A DNA stretch of 61,751 nucleotides from assembly GCA_963661945.1 (NCBI GenBank), contig CAVLDP010000011.1, forward strand, positions 1 to 61,751. Direction: 5' to 3'. The translations under genes and the position numbers were made by a program. This document shows positions 34,184-42,267 of this stretch, one piece after another; the first letter of the stretch is position 1; each line of letters begins with the position of its first letter. The notes below the pieces were generated by a model. The model ran no database searches, was not told the origin of the DNA, and worked only from the letters and a program-made list of their open reading frames with translations. Source of the stretch: CAVLDP01 sp963661945. Lineage in GTDB: Bacteria > Bacillota > Clostridia > Lachnospirales > Lachnospiraceae.

Positions 34184-35674
34184 ATGGCTTCAATTGGAGA
34201 GAATTTATCACATGCTGCTGAGCGTAAGTTCTTCGAAGTAATGATCGATGGCTTACTGAAGCATCTGAATAAGACAGACGATAGAACAGAGACCTATCTT
34301 AAGCTGATCGATTCAGCTGAGAAGTTCTGGGGTGAGAATGCGGACAAGGAGAAGCTTAACTTCGTTCGCGAATACGTGAAGGATCCAGACAATCGTTGGG
34401 TGAAGTTTGTGAATCGTGTTATTGATGAGACAGATCCTCATTATGCGAAGATGTTCTTACTGAACTTAGGATATGAGGCATTCTTCCGCGGAACGAAGAT
34501 GATTCGTGAGAACCGTGAGAAGTACAACACCAATATTCCTTGGTTAATCCTGTTTGATCCTACCGATGCTTGTAATCTTCATTGCGTTGGTTGCTGGTCA
34601 GGTACTTATGGTCACAAGAATAACATGTCCTATGAAGACATGGACAAGATCGTTACTCAGGGTAAGGAACTTGGAACCTATCTCTATATGATGACAGGTG
34701 GTGAGCCTACAGTACGTAAGGCTGATATTCTGAAGTTAGCTGAGAAGCACAATGATTGTATGTTTGCACTTTTCTCTAACTCTACCTTGATTGATGATGA
34801 GCTCTGCAAGGAGATTGTTCGTCTTGGTAATATTACCTTCCTTCTTTCTATCGAGGGAACACCTGATACAAACGATGCTCGTCGTGGTGATGGTCATTAT
34901 GAAGCAGTTATGAATGCTATGGATCTTCTGAAGAAGTACGGCATCGTATTTGGTACATCTATCTGCTACACAAGAGCGAATGTAGAGGCTGTAACCAATG
35001 AGAAGTTCTTACGCTTCATCGCTGAGAAGGGTGCACGTTTTGGATTCTACTTCCATTACATGCCAGTTGGACAGAATGCAGCAGTAGACCTGATGCCAAC
35101 CTACGATCAGCGTAAGTACATGATCGACCAGCTTCGTTGGGTACGTACTGGCAACAATGACATCGGCTTCTTCCCAATGGACTTCCAGAATGATGGTGAG
35201 TTCGTAGGTGGATGTATCGCTGGTGGACGTAACTACTTCCATATCAATGCCCAGGGTGATGCTGAGCCATGTGTATTTATTCATTTCTCAGATCGTAACA
35301 TCCATGAGCATAGCATTCTTGAGATGCTCCAGAGCCCACTCTTCAGAGCATATCATGAGGGACAGCCATTCAACCGTAATCACCTGCGTCCTTGCCCAAT
35401 GCTTGAGAATCCACAGCTTCTTCGTGAGGTTGTCGAGAAGACAGGCGCACACGGTACGAATTCAGAGGCAGAGGAGACTGTTGAAGAGCTTTGCTCTAAG
35501 TGTGATGATTATGCAGCAGGTTGGGCTCCAATCGCAGATGAGGTATGGGCTAACCAGAAGCATAAGCCACAGGGCTATGTCAACTACACACCAGAGAAGC
35601 GTGAGCATCCAGAACTTGCAGCTTTTGAGCATGCAGATGGTACTAAGGGATTAGACGCAGATAAACTTCAGTAA
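34184..35674 (+). CDS. Radical SAM protein with SPASM-like C-terminus
   Basis: 496 residues from ATG 34184 (GGGAGG 6-8 nt upstream). Seen: a helical N-terminal region of about 120 residues, the radical SAM cluster motif CNLHCVGC (Cys130, Cys134, Cys137), the glycine-rich MMTGGEPTVR, then a SAM barrel. Late cysteines (GGCIAGGRNYFHINAQGDAEPCVF, LRPCPML, EELCSKCDDYAAGW) suggest auxiliary Fe-S clusters of SPASM type. Substrate unknown; no precursor peptide ORF is adjacent, so a RiPP role is not supported. The strong promoter, RBS and codon choice suggest high expression. It is an abundant type in Lachnospiraceae in my memory. Confidence 0.87.
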   Translation: MASIGENLSHAAERKFFEVMIDGLLKHLNKTDDRTETYLKLIDSAEKFWGENADKEKLNFVREYVKDPDNRWVKFVNRVIDETDPHYAKMFLLNLGYEAFFRGTKMIRENREKYNTNIPWLILFDPTDACNLHCVGCWSGTYGHKNNMSYEDMDKIVTQGKELGTYLYMMTGGEPTVRKADILKLAEKHNDCMFALFSNSTLIDDELCKEIVRLGNITFLLSIEGTPDTNDARRGDGHYEAVMNAMDLLKKYGIVFGTSICYTRANVEAVTNEKFLRFIAEKGARFGFYFHYMPVGQNAAVDLMPTYDQRKYMIDQLRWVRTGNNDIGFFPMDFQNDGEFVGGCIAGGRNYFHINAQGDAEPCVFIHFSDRNIHEHSILEMLQSPLFRAYHEGQPFNRNHLRPCPMLENPQLLREVVEKTGAHGTNSEAEETVEELCSKCDDYAAGWAPIADEVWANQKHKPQGYVNYTPEKREHPELAAFEHADGTKGLDADKLQ

Positions 35675-35686
35675 ATTACTGGATTA

Positions 35687-35695
35687 TGATAGAAT
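35687..35695 (+). promoter_or_regulatory. Extended -10 element 6 nt before the DUF4422 start codon
   Basis: TGATAGAAT: a TG-N-TAGAAT extended -10, then 6 nt, then ATG 35702. With no Shine-Dalgarno in between, transcription would start at or next to the A of ATG, giving a leaderless mRNA. A similar arrangement precedes the YitT-family gene. Confidence 0.5.
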
Positions 35696-35701
35696 AACCT
35701 T

Positions 35702-36862
35702 ATGGAAGATAAGATTATTCGCAGATTAACAGAATACAGAGATCAGATGGAGGACCCACGCCTTATGATGTGGGTGGTTTGCTGCCATGTGGACAAGCCA
35801 CTGGAGGGAGAAGAACCACGCTCCATCTATGATGTTTCAATTCAAGCAGGAGCGGCACTTACAGAGATACGTGTCGCTCCTTTTAATGATTATGATGACG
35901 ATCCAGACTCTATTTCTGATAGAAATGAGCGATACAGCGAGTGTACTGCCATGGAATGGATTAGTCGTCATTTGGTTACGGATTATGTGGGTGTTAGCCA
36001 TTATCGAAGGCGATTTGCTCTGTCAGATTCAGAGCTTTCGCGACTTCTCGATGATGGATTTGATATGGTGACAGCCTTGTGGGATCCTCTTGATTGCTCA
36101 ATCCGGGAGAAGTCTTCTGATTCGGAGGCGGATTGGAAGCTCTTCATGGATATACTTGAGGAATTTCATCCGGAGGACCTGCCTATTGCTAGGAAGCATT
36201 ATGCTGGAAATGTCTTGCATGGAGCTAATCTTCATATATTTCGAAGAGAGATCTACGAGGAGTATGCGGCCTGGGCCTTCCCTATGATAGATGCCTTCTA
36301 TCATAGGAGCTGTCGTAAGAGAGACCGATACTCAAGACGAGATGCTGGTTTTGTTGGCGAGCGCCTTACCAGTCTATTTGTGGCCAAATTAGAGGAGCGT
36401 GGCGGGAAGGTAATCTATGCCGAGCCGAATCTATTACCTTCTCACAACTGGAAACCAGAGGATGAGTGCGCCCTTGATGAGCCGGAGGAAGTGCTTGCTG
36501 CGCTTCGCCGTTTGTATCAAGTGGACAAGATTATAGAATGTGCGAATCTTCTTGGGGTATATCTTAGAAATGGTGATTCGGCGAATCCGTTGTTTGTGCA
36601 GAGCTATCTGGCTCTTAGTATCTGGCTTGAGGAACGAAAGGTCTTGCCTCGGACTATGCTAGAATATCTGCCGGATTATTTGGCTTGTGATTTGGATACT
36701 CTAGCGAATACTTGCCAGTCTTTGCAGAAGATTATCGCATCCATTATTGAGGAGGAGACACCGGAGAAATATGCCCTGCTTGAAGAATTTGTATCGCTAA
36801 CAGGCTTTAGTGATATAGCCCTTAATACAGTTGAGACGATGATTCGAAGAAGTCTCGAATAA
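35702..36862 (+). CDS. DUF4422 domain protein (probable glycosyltransferase)
   Basis: 386 residues. Seen: VGVSHYRRRFALSDSELSRLLDDGFDMVTA, the central DUF4422 signature, and a second conserved region DRYSRRDAGFVGERLTSLFV. Known: DUF4422 domains often sit next to glycosyltransferase domains in polysaccharide clusters. The C-terminal third (about 260-386) is helical and not recognised. No Shine-Dalgarno precedes ATG 35702; see the extended -10. Its 3-prime end overlaps the convergent AlaX gene by 41 nt. Confidence 0.82.
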   Translation: MEDKIIRRLTEYRDQMEDPRLMMWVVCCHVDKPLEGEEPRSIYDVSIQAGAALTEIRVAPFNDYDDDPDSISDRNERYSECTAMEWISRHLVTDYVGVSHYRRRFALSDSELSRLLDDGFDMVTALWDPLDCSIREKSSDSEADWKLFMDILEEFHPEDLPIARKHYAGNVLHGANLHIFRREIYEEYAAWAFPMIDAFYHRSCRKRDRYSRRDAGFVGERLTSLFVAKLEERGGKVIYAEPNLLPSHNWKPEDECALDEPEEVLAALRRLYQVDKIIECANLLGVYLRNGDSANPLFVQSYLALSIWLEERKVLPRTMLEYLPDYLACDLDTLANTCQSLQKIIASIIEEETPEKYALLEEFVSLTGFSDIALNTVETMIRRSLE

Positions 36863-38102
36863 CCTTCTCAGAAGATGTAACAGAACCTTGTATCATTGAC
36901 TTTTGTCCACCACCCTTGGCAGAGAGTGCCTGATTTAGGGCGGTGGATATTTTTGTGCAATCGCATGACTTGCTTCCTATAATATAGCGGTAGGCGGAAT
37001 CATCGCTTCCGTCGAAGATAGCGACGAAACCAGTGTGTGCTTCCATGAGCTCGTTGATTGTATCCCGAAGCTTCTTGGAATCTACCTGGTGCACGAAGAG
37101 GAGGACATTGGCGCTTGCAGGATCAATTTCTGCTAGCTGGAAGGAAAGCAGGCGGTCATTAAGCGCGGAAATCTCGGCTTTCATGGCATCGAGTTGCATT
37201 TCTTTCTTATGTAATGCATCCTCCAGGGTATCGATGTTTGCATTTAATTCCTGGCAAATGCGATCAAGCAGCACCTGCTTCCTGTCATAGTCAAGAAGGG
37301 CGCGCTTGCCACAAGCTATGGTCAGGCGGACTCCGCCCTTATAATTAGATAGATTTAGGACCTTGAGCAGGCCGACTTCTCCTGTGGTAGCAAGGTGCGG
37401 TGCACAACAGGCGCATACGTCAACACCTGGAATGGTCACGATTCGGACATCCTCGGTTAGATCGAGCTTGCTTCGATACTCTAGCTTGGCAAGTTCAGTA
37501 GTCTCTGGAAAATGAATTTCCACCGGAAGATTCTGATAGATGATCTCATTGGCCCGCTCTTCAAGCGCGAGAGCCTGCTCTATGGTGAGCTTGCCATCAT
37601 AATCCATGGTGACGATGTGGTCGCTTAGATGGAAACCGACATTGTTATATCCGTAAGTTGAATGGACTAATCCGGAATATATGTGCTCACCGGTGTGGTT
37701 TTGCATATTGTCGTAGCGGTGGTTCCAGTCAATTTGGCCTGTAATCATGCTTCCGACAGGGATAAGAGACTCGATACGATCTAGACACGTGTCTAAATCC
37801 TCGCTAACCGGCTGACAGTAGTGCCTGATAAGGCCGTCTTTTATTTGCACATCGAAGATTTCGATGGCGCGATCTGATGCAATATTGCAGGAGCCGCTAT
37901 TGTAGGAGTCGCTATCGCAGGAGTCGCTATCGCCAGCGGACATCAGGAAGCCGCGGTCGGAAGTCTGCCCACCTTCTTCTGGGAAGAAGAGGGTCTGATC
38001 CAGGATAATTGCAATGCGTTCATTTTCAATAGAAATCGCAAGAACCTCAGCCTGAAAGGTCTTATCATAGGGGTTCTTGTCGTATAGTCGTGTGGTATTC
38101 AT
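36822..38102 (-). CDS. AlaX-type alanyl-tRNA editing protein with DHHA1 domain
   Basis: 426 residues. It resembles a free-standing editing domain that deacylates misacylated tRNA(Ala) (Ser or Gly). Seen: zinc motif NHTGEH with His136 and His140, then VCACCAPH with Cys232 and His236 completing the HxxxH/CxxxH set, then a coiled-coil stretch (about 265-300) and a C-terminal DHHA1 domain with AKGGGQKSMIQGSV. Odd: residues 57-73 carry three tandem DSDSC/DSDSY/NSGSC units from a 15-bp DNA repeat, just after the GGQTSDRG motif. RBS is GAGG. The gene is 9 nt downstream of the rsmF-like gene. Confidence 0.9.
   Translation of the reverse strand: MNTTRLYDKNPYDKTFQAEVLAISIENERIAIILDQTLFFPEEGGQTSDRGFLMSAGDSDSCDSDSYNSGSCNIASDRAIEIFDVQIKDGLIRHYCQPVSEDLDTCLDRIESLIPVGSMITGQIDWNHRYDNMQNHTGEHIYSGLVHSTYGYNNVGFHLSDHIVTMDYDGKLTIEQALALEERANEIIYQNLPVEIHFPETTELAKLEYRSKLDLTEDVRIVTIPGVDVCACCAPHLATTGEVGLLKVLNLSNYKGGVRLTIACGKRALLDYDRKQVLLDRICQELNANIDTLEDALHKKEMQLDAMKAEISALNDRLLSFQLAEIDPASANVLLFVHQVDSKKLRDTINELMEAHTGFVAIFDGSDDSAYRYIIGSKSCDCTKISTALNQALSAKGGGQKSMIQGSVTSSEKVIRDFFESSSQLY
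37887..37931 (-). repeat. Three 15-bp tandem repeats inside the AlaX gene
   Basis: Plus-strand units 37887-37901, 37902-37916 and 37917-37931 share GNAGGAGNCGCTATN; each has 15 bp, so the frame is kept and a Ser/Asp/Cys pentapeptide is repeated. Confidence 0.9.
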
Positions 38103-38111
38103 AGTTGCCTC

Positions 38112-39485
38112 TTATGGTCTTCTGAGACCCTTTGGGTAATGATTCTTCATGGTTCCGCCGGCTAATTTGCCAAAGGCGAGAGACATGTGGTCTACGGTGA
38201 TTAGGTACCAGCCCTTCTCTCCCTCAGCGCGATAGGTCTCGCCATGAATATAGTGCTCGGCCTCTTCGGTGGTGAGATTGCTGGTATGTAGGACGTCGCT
38301 CTCGGATAGGGCGAGGGCTAGTGCGTGCGCTGGCTCAAAACGGTCCTTCTTCTGAGTTCCGAGATGAAGACCAGGACGAAGCACCTTAAGTCCCTTGAGC
38401 CTTGGGCAGTGCTCTGGCAGATAATAGAGATTCTCGCCAAAATTCAAGAAGCGGTCTGCCTCCAGCGTCTTATAGAAACTCTCTTCTAGCGTTTCCTTTG
38501 CAAAGGAATAGAAAAGGACGGGCTTCTCGGATTTCTTCTTAGAGAGGCTATCTGCTTCGAAGCCGTCTGGGAGGATCCGCTCCTCGATAGGTCGAATAGA
38601 ACCGTCCTTTTCAAGGACTGCGGTAAAGTGCCCTTCGCCTTTAACTCGGTGAGGCCAGAGACGGATGGCATCTTCTGTGCCAGGCTTAATTCCATCACAC
38701 ATGCCATCGTATTTATCTACATGGCATAGGTGGAAGTCCTTGTGGCGGGAGAGGAAGCGAAGGATGGATCCTTCATTTTCCTCGGGTGCAAATGTGCAGG
38801 TCGAGAAGACCATACGACCACCAGGGCTTAGCATGGCAGCGGCGCAGTCTAGGATAGAGTCCTGGCGACTGGCGCAGATTCTAACATTTTCTATGGACCA
38901 TTCTGTGATGGCGTCCTCATTCTTTCGGAACATTCCTTCGCCGGAGCATGGTGCATCTACCATGATTCGATCGAAGAATTCTGGGAAGCGAGGCGCGAGG
39001 TTTTCGGGATCTTCGCTGATAACCAGACAATTGGCGATGCCCATTCGCTCGATATTCTCTGACAGAATCTTGGCACGGTTTCCCATGATTTCATTGGAAA
39101 TGAGTAGGCCATCGCCACGGAGTGCGGAGGCAATCTGGGTGGATTTGCCGCCTGGCGCTGCGCATAAATCAAGCACAATCTGGCCTGGATGCACATCAAG
39201 TAGGCTGGCTGGAACCATGGCAGAAGGCTCCTGTATATAGTAGGCGCCGGCATCGTGGTAAGGGTGCTTTCCTGGGCGATGCGGCTCCTTGTAGTAATAC
39301 CCATATTCTGCCCAAGGAACCTGACTAAGCTCAAAATCCTGGATGATTTGCTCCAGATTGAGATTAGCCTTGGCAGGATTTATGCGTAGGGCTGTGTATT
39401 TTGGTTTGTCATAACTTGCAAGGAAATCGGGATACTCATTCCCTAAGATTTCCTGCATTCTTTCTGTGAATTCTATTGGTAACAT
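38112..39485 (-). CDS. RsmF/NOL1-type rRNA cytosine-C5 methyltransferase
   Basis: 457 residues from ATG 39485 (GAGAGG 7 nt upstream; ATG 39500 is rejected). It transfers a methyl group from SAM to C5 of cytosine in rRNA. Seen: LDLCAAPGGKSTQIA (SAM-binding motif I), DRIMVDAPCSGEGMFRK with the catalytic-release Cys in DAPCSGEG, and FSTCTFAPEENEG with the nucleophilic Cys in STCTFAPEE. The N-terminal ALRINPAK part and C-terminal RsmF-like PUA-type extension (LRPGLHLGTQKKDRFEPAHALA) match RsmF-like proteins. Modified position unknown. Confidence 0.9.
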   Translation of the reverse strand: MLPIEFTERMQEILGNEYPDFLASYDKPKYTALRINPAKANLNLEQIIQDFELSQVPWAEYGYYYKEPHRPGKHPYHDAGAYYIQEPSAMVPASLLDVHPGQIVLDLCAAPGGKSTQIASALRGDGLLISNEIMGNRAKILSENIERMGIANCLVISEDPENLAPRFPEFFDRIMVDAPCSGEGMFRKNEDAITEWSIENVRICASRQDSILDCAAAMLSPGGRMVFSTCTFAPEENEGSILRFLSRHKDFHLCHVDKYDGMCDGIKPGTEDAIRLWPHRVKGEGHFTAVLEKDGSIRPIEERILPDGFEADSLSKKKSEKPVLFYSFAKETLEESFYKTLEADRFLNFGENLYYLPEHCPRLKGLKVLRPGLHLGTQKKDRFEPAHALALALSESDVLHTSNLTTEEAEHYIHGETYRAEGEKGWYLITVDHMSLAFGKLAGGTMKNHYPKGLRRP

Positions 39486-39505
39486 GATTTTTCCTCTCAT
39501 TTCTT

Positions 39506-39535
39506 ATTGTACTTGTATGGAAATGACCTTGACAA
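39506..39535 (-). promoter_or_regulatory. Sigma-A-type promoter of the rsmF-like/AlaX operon
   Basis: Minus strand TTGTCA (39535-39530), 18-bp spacer, TACAAT (39511-39506), 20 nt before ATG 39485. Confidence 0.5.
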
Positions 39536-39581
39536 GTGGCATATCCCGAAAAATGGCTGATTTTTCTACTATATCTAGTGC

Positions 39582-39610
39582 TTGTTTTTTGCAGATTCAG
39601 GCTTTACAAT
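39582..39610 (+). promoter_or_regulatory. Sigma-A-type promoter of the flagellin-like gene
   Basis: TTGTTT (39582-39587), 17-bp spacer, TACAAT (39605-39610). No sigma-28 motif (TAAA-N15-GCCGATAA) is visible. Confidence 0.5.
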
Positions 39611-39625
39611 CAAGGTAGGTAAATG

Positions 39626-39665
39626 CGCAGAAGAATGGGGATTAGTACTGGAGCTGTCTTCTGCG
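39626..39665 (+). other. Hairpin in the leader of the flagellin-like gene
   Basis: Perfect 9-bp inverted repeat CGCAGAAGA / TCTTCTGCG with a 22-nt loop, 27 nt before ATG 39693. No T-run follows. It could affect mRNA stability or translation. Confidence 0.5.
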
Positions 39666-39692
39666 AGTAATTAGAAAGATAGAGGTGGTACT

Positions 39693-40481
39693 ATGAGTGG
39701 TGTATCAAGTGTAGGTTCAAGCTATTCAACTTATTCTTCTTATGGCAAGCTTGCCAGTGGCAAGGCGCTGACATCAGCAGCGGATGGAGCAGCAGAGCTT
39801 GGCATTGCAGAGAGAGAAGAGGCTCAGGTTAATGGATATGATGTAGGTACGCAGAATGCAGCATCTGGCCAGGAACTTCTGAATGTATCAGATGCCGCGC
39901 TTGGCTCAATTACAGATTATCTGCAGAGGATGAGAGAGCTGGCTCTTTCTGCTTCCAATACGGCGACCATGACAGATTCGGATCGCGCCAATATTCAGGC
40001 TGAGGTAGATCAGCTGAAGCAGGGGATTTCTGATGTGGCGAATTACACAAGCTACAATACACAGAATCTTCTGGATGGTTCGAAGACGGACTGGAGCATG
40101 GCTACGGATGCAAATGGTAGCGTTGCTACTGTATCGACGACTAATGCGACACTGGATGCACTTGGCCTTACAGACTTCGACGTGACGAAGGACTTTGACC
40201 TTCAGACGATTGACAATGCCCTTGAGCAGGTTTCTACAGCGAGAGCTTCTGTTGGAGCACAGACGAATGCTCTTAGCTATACCATGAACTACAACAACAT
40301 TGCATCAGAGAATACAACCTCTGCCCTCAGTTCACTTGCGGATCTAGACATGCCGAAGGCGATTTCTGAGCAGAAGAAGAATGAGCTCCTTGAGACTTAT
40401 CAGCTGATGATGCAGAAGCGTAAGCAGGAGGATGAGGAGACATCCAAGAAGCAATTGATGGATGGTCTTCGCCTGAATTAA
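39693..40481 (+). CDS. Divergent flagellin-like protein
   Basis: 262 residues; AGAGGTGG before ATG 39693. Seen: a flagellin N-terminal half: LASGKALTSAADGAAELGIAEREEAQ, DVGTQNAASGQELLNVSDAALGSITDYLQRMRELALSASN, then DRANIQAEVDQLKQGISDVANYTSYNTQNLLDG. The C-terminal D1-like helix QTIDNALEQVSTARASVGAQTNALSYTMN is present. But the expected end (MAxEM...LQ) is replaced by a Lys/Glu-rich helix ending DGLRLN. No chaperone, hook or motor gene is nearby, and the promoter looks sigma-A-like. It may be a minor flagellin, a secreted regulator or a non-motility homologue. Confidence 0.85.
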   Translation: MSGVSSVGSSYSTYSSYGKLASGKALTSAADGAAELGIAEREEAQVNGYDVGTQNAASGQELLNVSDAALGSITDYLQRMRELALSASNTATMTDSDRANIQAEVDQLKQGISDVANYTSYNTQNLLDGSKTDWSMATDANGSVATVSTTNATLDALGLTDFDVTKDFDLQTIDNALEQVSTARASVGAQTNALSYTMNYNNIASENTTSALSSLADLDMPKAISEQKKNELLETYQLMMQKRKQEDEETSKKQLMDGLRLN

Positions 40482-40484
40482 GCA

Positions 40485-40513
40485 TTGTCAAATTTTTCAC
40501 AAGATGTTATGAT
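40485..40513 (+). promoter_or_regulatory. Sigma-A-type promoter of the pantothenate operon
   Basis: TTGTCA (40485-40490), 17-bp spacer, TATGAT (40508-40513), 77 nt before ATG 40591. It starts 4 nt after the flagellin-like stop. Confidence 0.65.
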
Positions 40514-40590
40514 TGCTAACGGATAGTATCAGAGAAGAACTATACCTATAGTGAGATGAAGACGCTAAGCATGATTGAGAGGTGATGCTT

Positions 40591-41433
40591 ATGCGAATTG
40601 GATTCATCGGTGCAGGGAAGATGGGGTCTGCCCTGGGCCTATATTTTAAGACCCTAGGATATGAGATTGCCGGTTACTATAGTCGTAGGGCCGCGTCTAC
40701 TGAATATGCTTCAGAGATGACGGAATCAAAGGCTTATTCCTCGATAGAGGATTTGGTGGCGGCGAGCGATGTGATTTTTATGACAGTTACGGATGGACAG
40801 ATTGCCAGCGTGGCAGAGTCCATCCTTTCCCTGTCTTTGTCAGGGAAGTATATATGTCATTGTAGTGGCGTATTATCATCTCAAGTTTTTTCTAATCTCG
40901 GTGAGCGAGGAGCTTACGGGATATCTATCCATCCTTATATGGCGATACACGATCCAATCGCCGCATCGAAGGAACTTTTCCATACTTTATTTACAATAGA
41001 GGGTGACGAAGAAGCAGTGCAGGGTTTTCTTCTGCTTTTTGATGCCTTGCCCAACCGGATTCTTCGGATTAAGGCGGAGGACAAGGTCTCTTATCACGCA
41101 TCTGCTGTGATGGCAGGAAATCTTCTGCTTGGCCTGCTGAAGTCCAGTCAGGATTTACTGATGTCCTGCGGATTTTCGGAGGAGGATGCGCGAGATCTTT
41201 TGATTCCTTATATGATAGAGAATCTTAGGAATGCTGAGAATTCCGGAATTGAGGGAGCTCTTACCGGGCCGCTTGAGAGAGGAGACATGGGCACGCTTCA
41301 GAAGCATATGTCGGTGATGACAGAGGATGAGGCGGCAGTTTATCGAGCCCTGTCCTATTCCCTTCTTCCTCTGGCCAGGGAGAAGCATCCGGATCGAGAT
41401 TATAGAGAGATAGAGGAGTATTTACATGGCTAA
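40591..41433 (+). CDS. panG: Rossmann-like/DUF2520 protein, probable PanG-type ketopantoate reductase
   Basis: 280 residues from ATG 40591 (GAGAGG 8 nt upstream). Seen: N-terminal dinucleotide motif RIGFIGAGKMGSALGLYF, IHPYMAIHDP in the middle, and an all-helical C-terminal dimerisation part (KVSYHASAVMAGNLLLGLL, GALTGPLERGD). Known: PanG, described in Francisella and also reported in Clostridioides and Enterococcus, replaces PanE in reducing ketopantoate. First in a panBCD operon and lacking PanE, so this role is strongly suggested. The symbol rests on context and fold; it overlaps panB by 8 nt. Confidence 0.78.
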   Translation: MRIGFIGAGKMGSALGLYFKTLGYEIAGYYSRRAASTEYASEMTESKAYSSIEDLVAASDVIFMTVTDGQIASVAESILSLSLSGKYICHCSGVLSSQVFSNLGERGAYGISIHPYMAIHDPIAASKELFHTLFTIEGDEEAVQGFLLLFDALPNRILRIKAEDKVSYHASAVMAGNLLLGLLKSSQDLLMSCGFSEEDARDLLIPYMIENLRNAENSGIEGALTGPLERGDMGTLQKHMSVMTEDEAAVYRALSYSLLPLAREKHPDRDYREIEEYLHG

Positions 41434-42256
41434 GAATACAATTGCTACCATTCAGAAACAGAAGGAGCGTGGGGAGAAGATTACCATGCTGACTTGCTAC
41501 GATTATTCAACTGCTACCATTATGGACCAGGCAGGTATAGAGACCATCCTGATTGGTGATTCTCTGGGCAATACTATGCTCGGATATGAGGATACCCTTC
41601 CAGTTACCATGGAGGATATGATTCATCATAGTGCGGCGGTAGCAAGAGGAGCGAAGAATGCGCTTATTGTCTGCGATATGCCATTTATGTCATATCAGGT
41701 GTCTGTAGAGCAGGCGGTGACCAATGCTGGTCGCCTGATTAAGGAAGGACATGCCAACATGGTGAAGCTGGAGGGCGGCGCGTCTGTTTGCCCTCAGATT
41801 GAGGCGATTACGAAGGCCTCAATTCCGGTTTGCGCACATCTTGGCCTTACACCACAGTCCATTAATGCATTTGGTGGTTTCAAGGTACAGGGTAAGTCTG
41901 AAGAGGCTGCAAGACAGATTCTGGAGGATGCCAAGGCGGTTGAGGCTGCAGGTGCTTCCTTGCTTGTTCTGGAGGGGATTCCGGCGAAGCTTGCAACCCT
42001 TATCACAGAATCTCTTACCATTCCAACGATTGGTATTGGTGCAGGAGCAGGCTGCGATGGTCAGGTGCTGGTATATCAGGATATGCTTGGCATGTTCCCA
42101 GACTTCAAGGCGAAGTTTGTGAAGATTTATGCGGACATGGGCAATGTCATGCGAGAAGCCTTCCAGGCTTATTCAGAAGAAGTGAAATCAGGTGTTTTCC
42201 CAGCAGAGGAACATACCTACAAGATTGATGACGATGTAATTGAGAAGCTATATTAA
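41426..42256 (+). CDS. panB: 3-methyl-2-oxobutanoate hydroxymethyltransferase
   Basis: 276 residues. It adds a hydroxymethyl group from methylene-tetrahydrofolate to alpha-ketoisovalerate, giving ketopantoate. Seen: ITMLTCYDYSTATIMDQAGIETILIGDSLGNTMLGYEDTLPVT, DMPFMSYQ, VKLEGG, HLGLTPQSINAFGGFKVQGKS, LVLEGIP, and GIGAGAGCDGQVLV, all in family order. Translationally coupled to panG by an 8-nt overlap. Confidence 0.96.
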   Translation: MAKNTIATIQKQKERGEKITMLTCYDYSTATIMDQAGIETILIGDSLGNTMLGYEDTLPVTMEDMIHHSAAVARGAKNALIVCDMPFMSYQVSVEQAVTNAGRLIKEGHANMVKLEGGASVCPQIEAITKASIPVCAHLGLTPQSINAFGGFKVQGKSEEAARQILEDAKAVEAAGASLLVLEGIPAKLATLITESLTIPTIGIGAGAGCDGQVLVYQDMLGMFPDFKAKFVKIYADMGNVMREAFQAYSEEVKSGVFPAEEHTYKIDDDVIEKLY

Positions 42257-42267
42257 GGAGAAATAAT

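Noticed and set aside
34160..35674. RiPP gene cluster around the radical SAM protein
   Set aside because: No short Cys- or Gly-rich precursor ORF, protease or exporter is adjacent; the neighbours are a metal operon and a DUF4422 protein.
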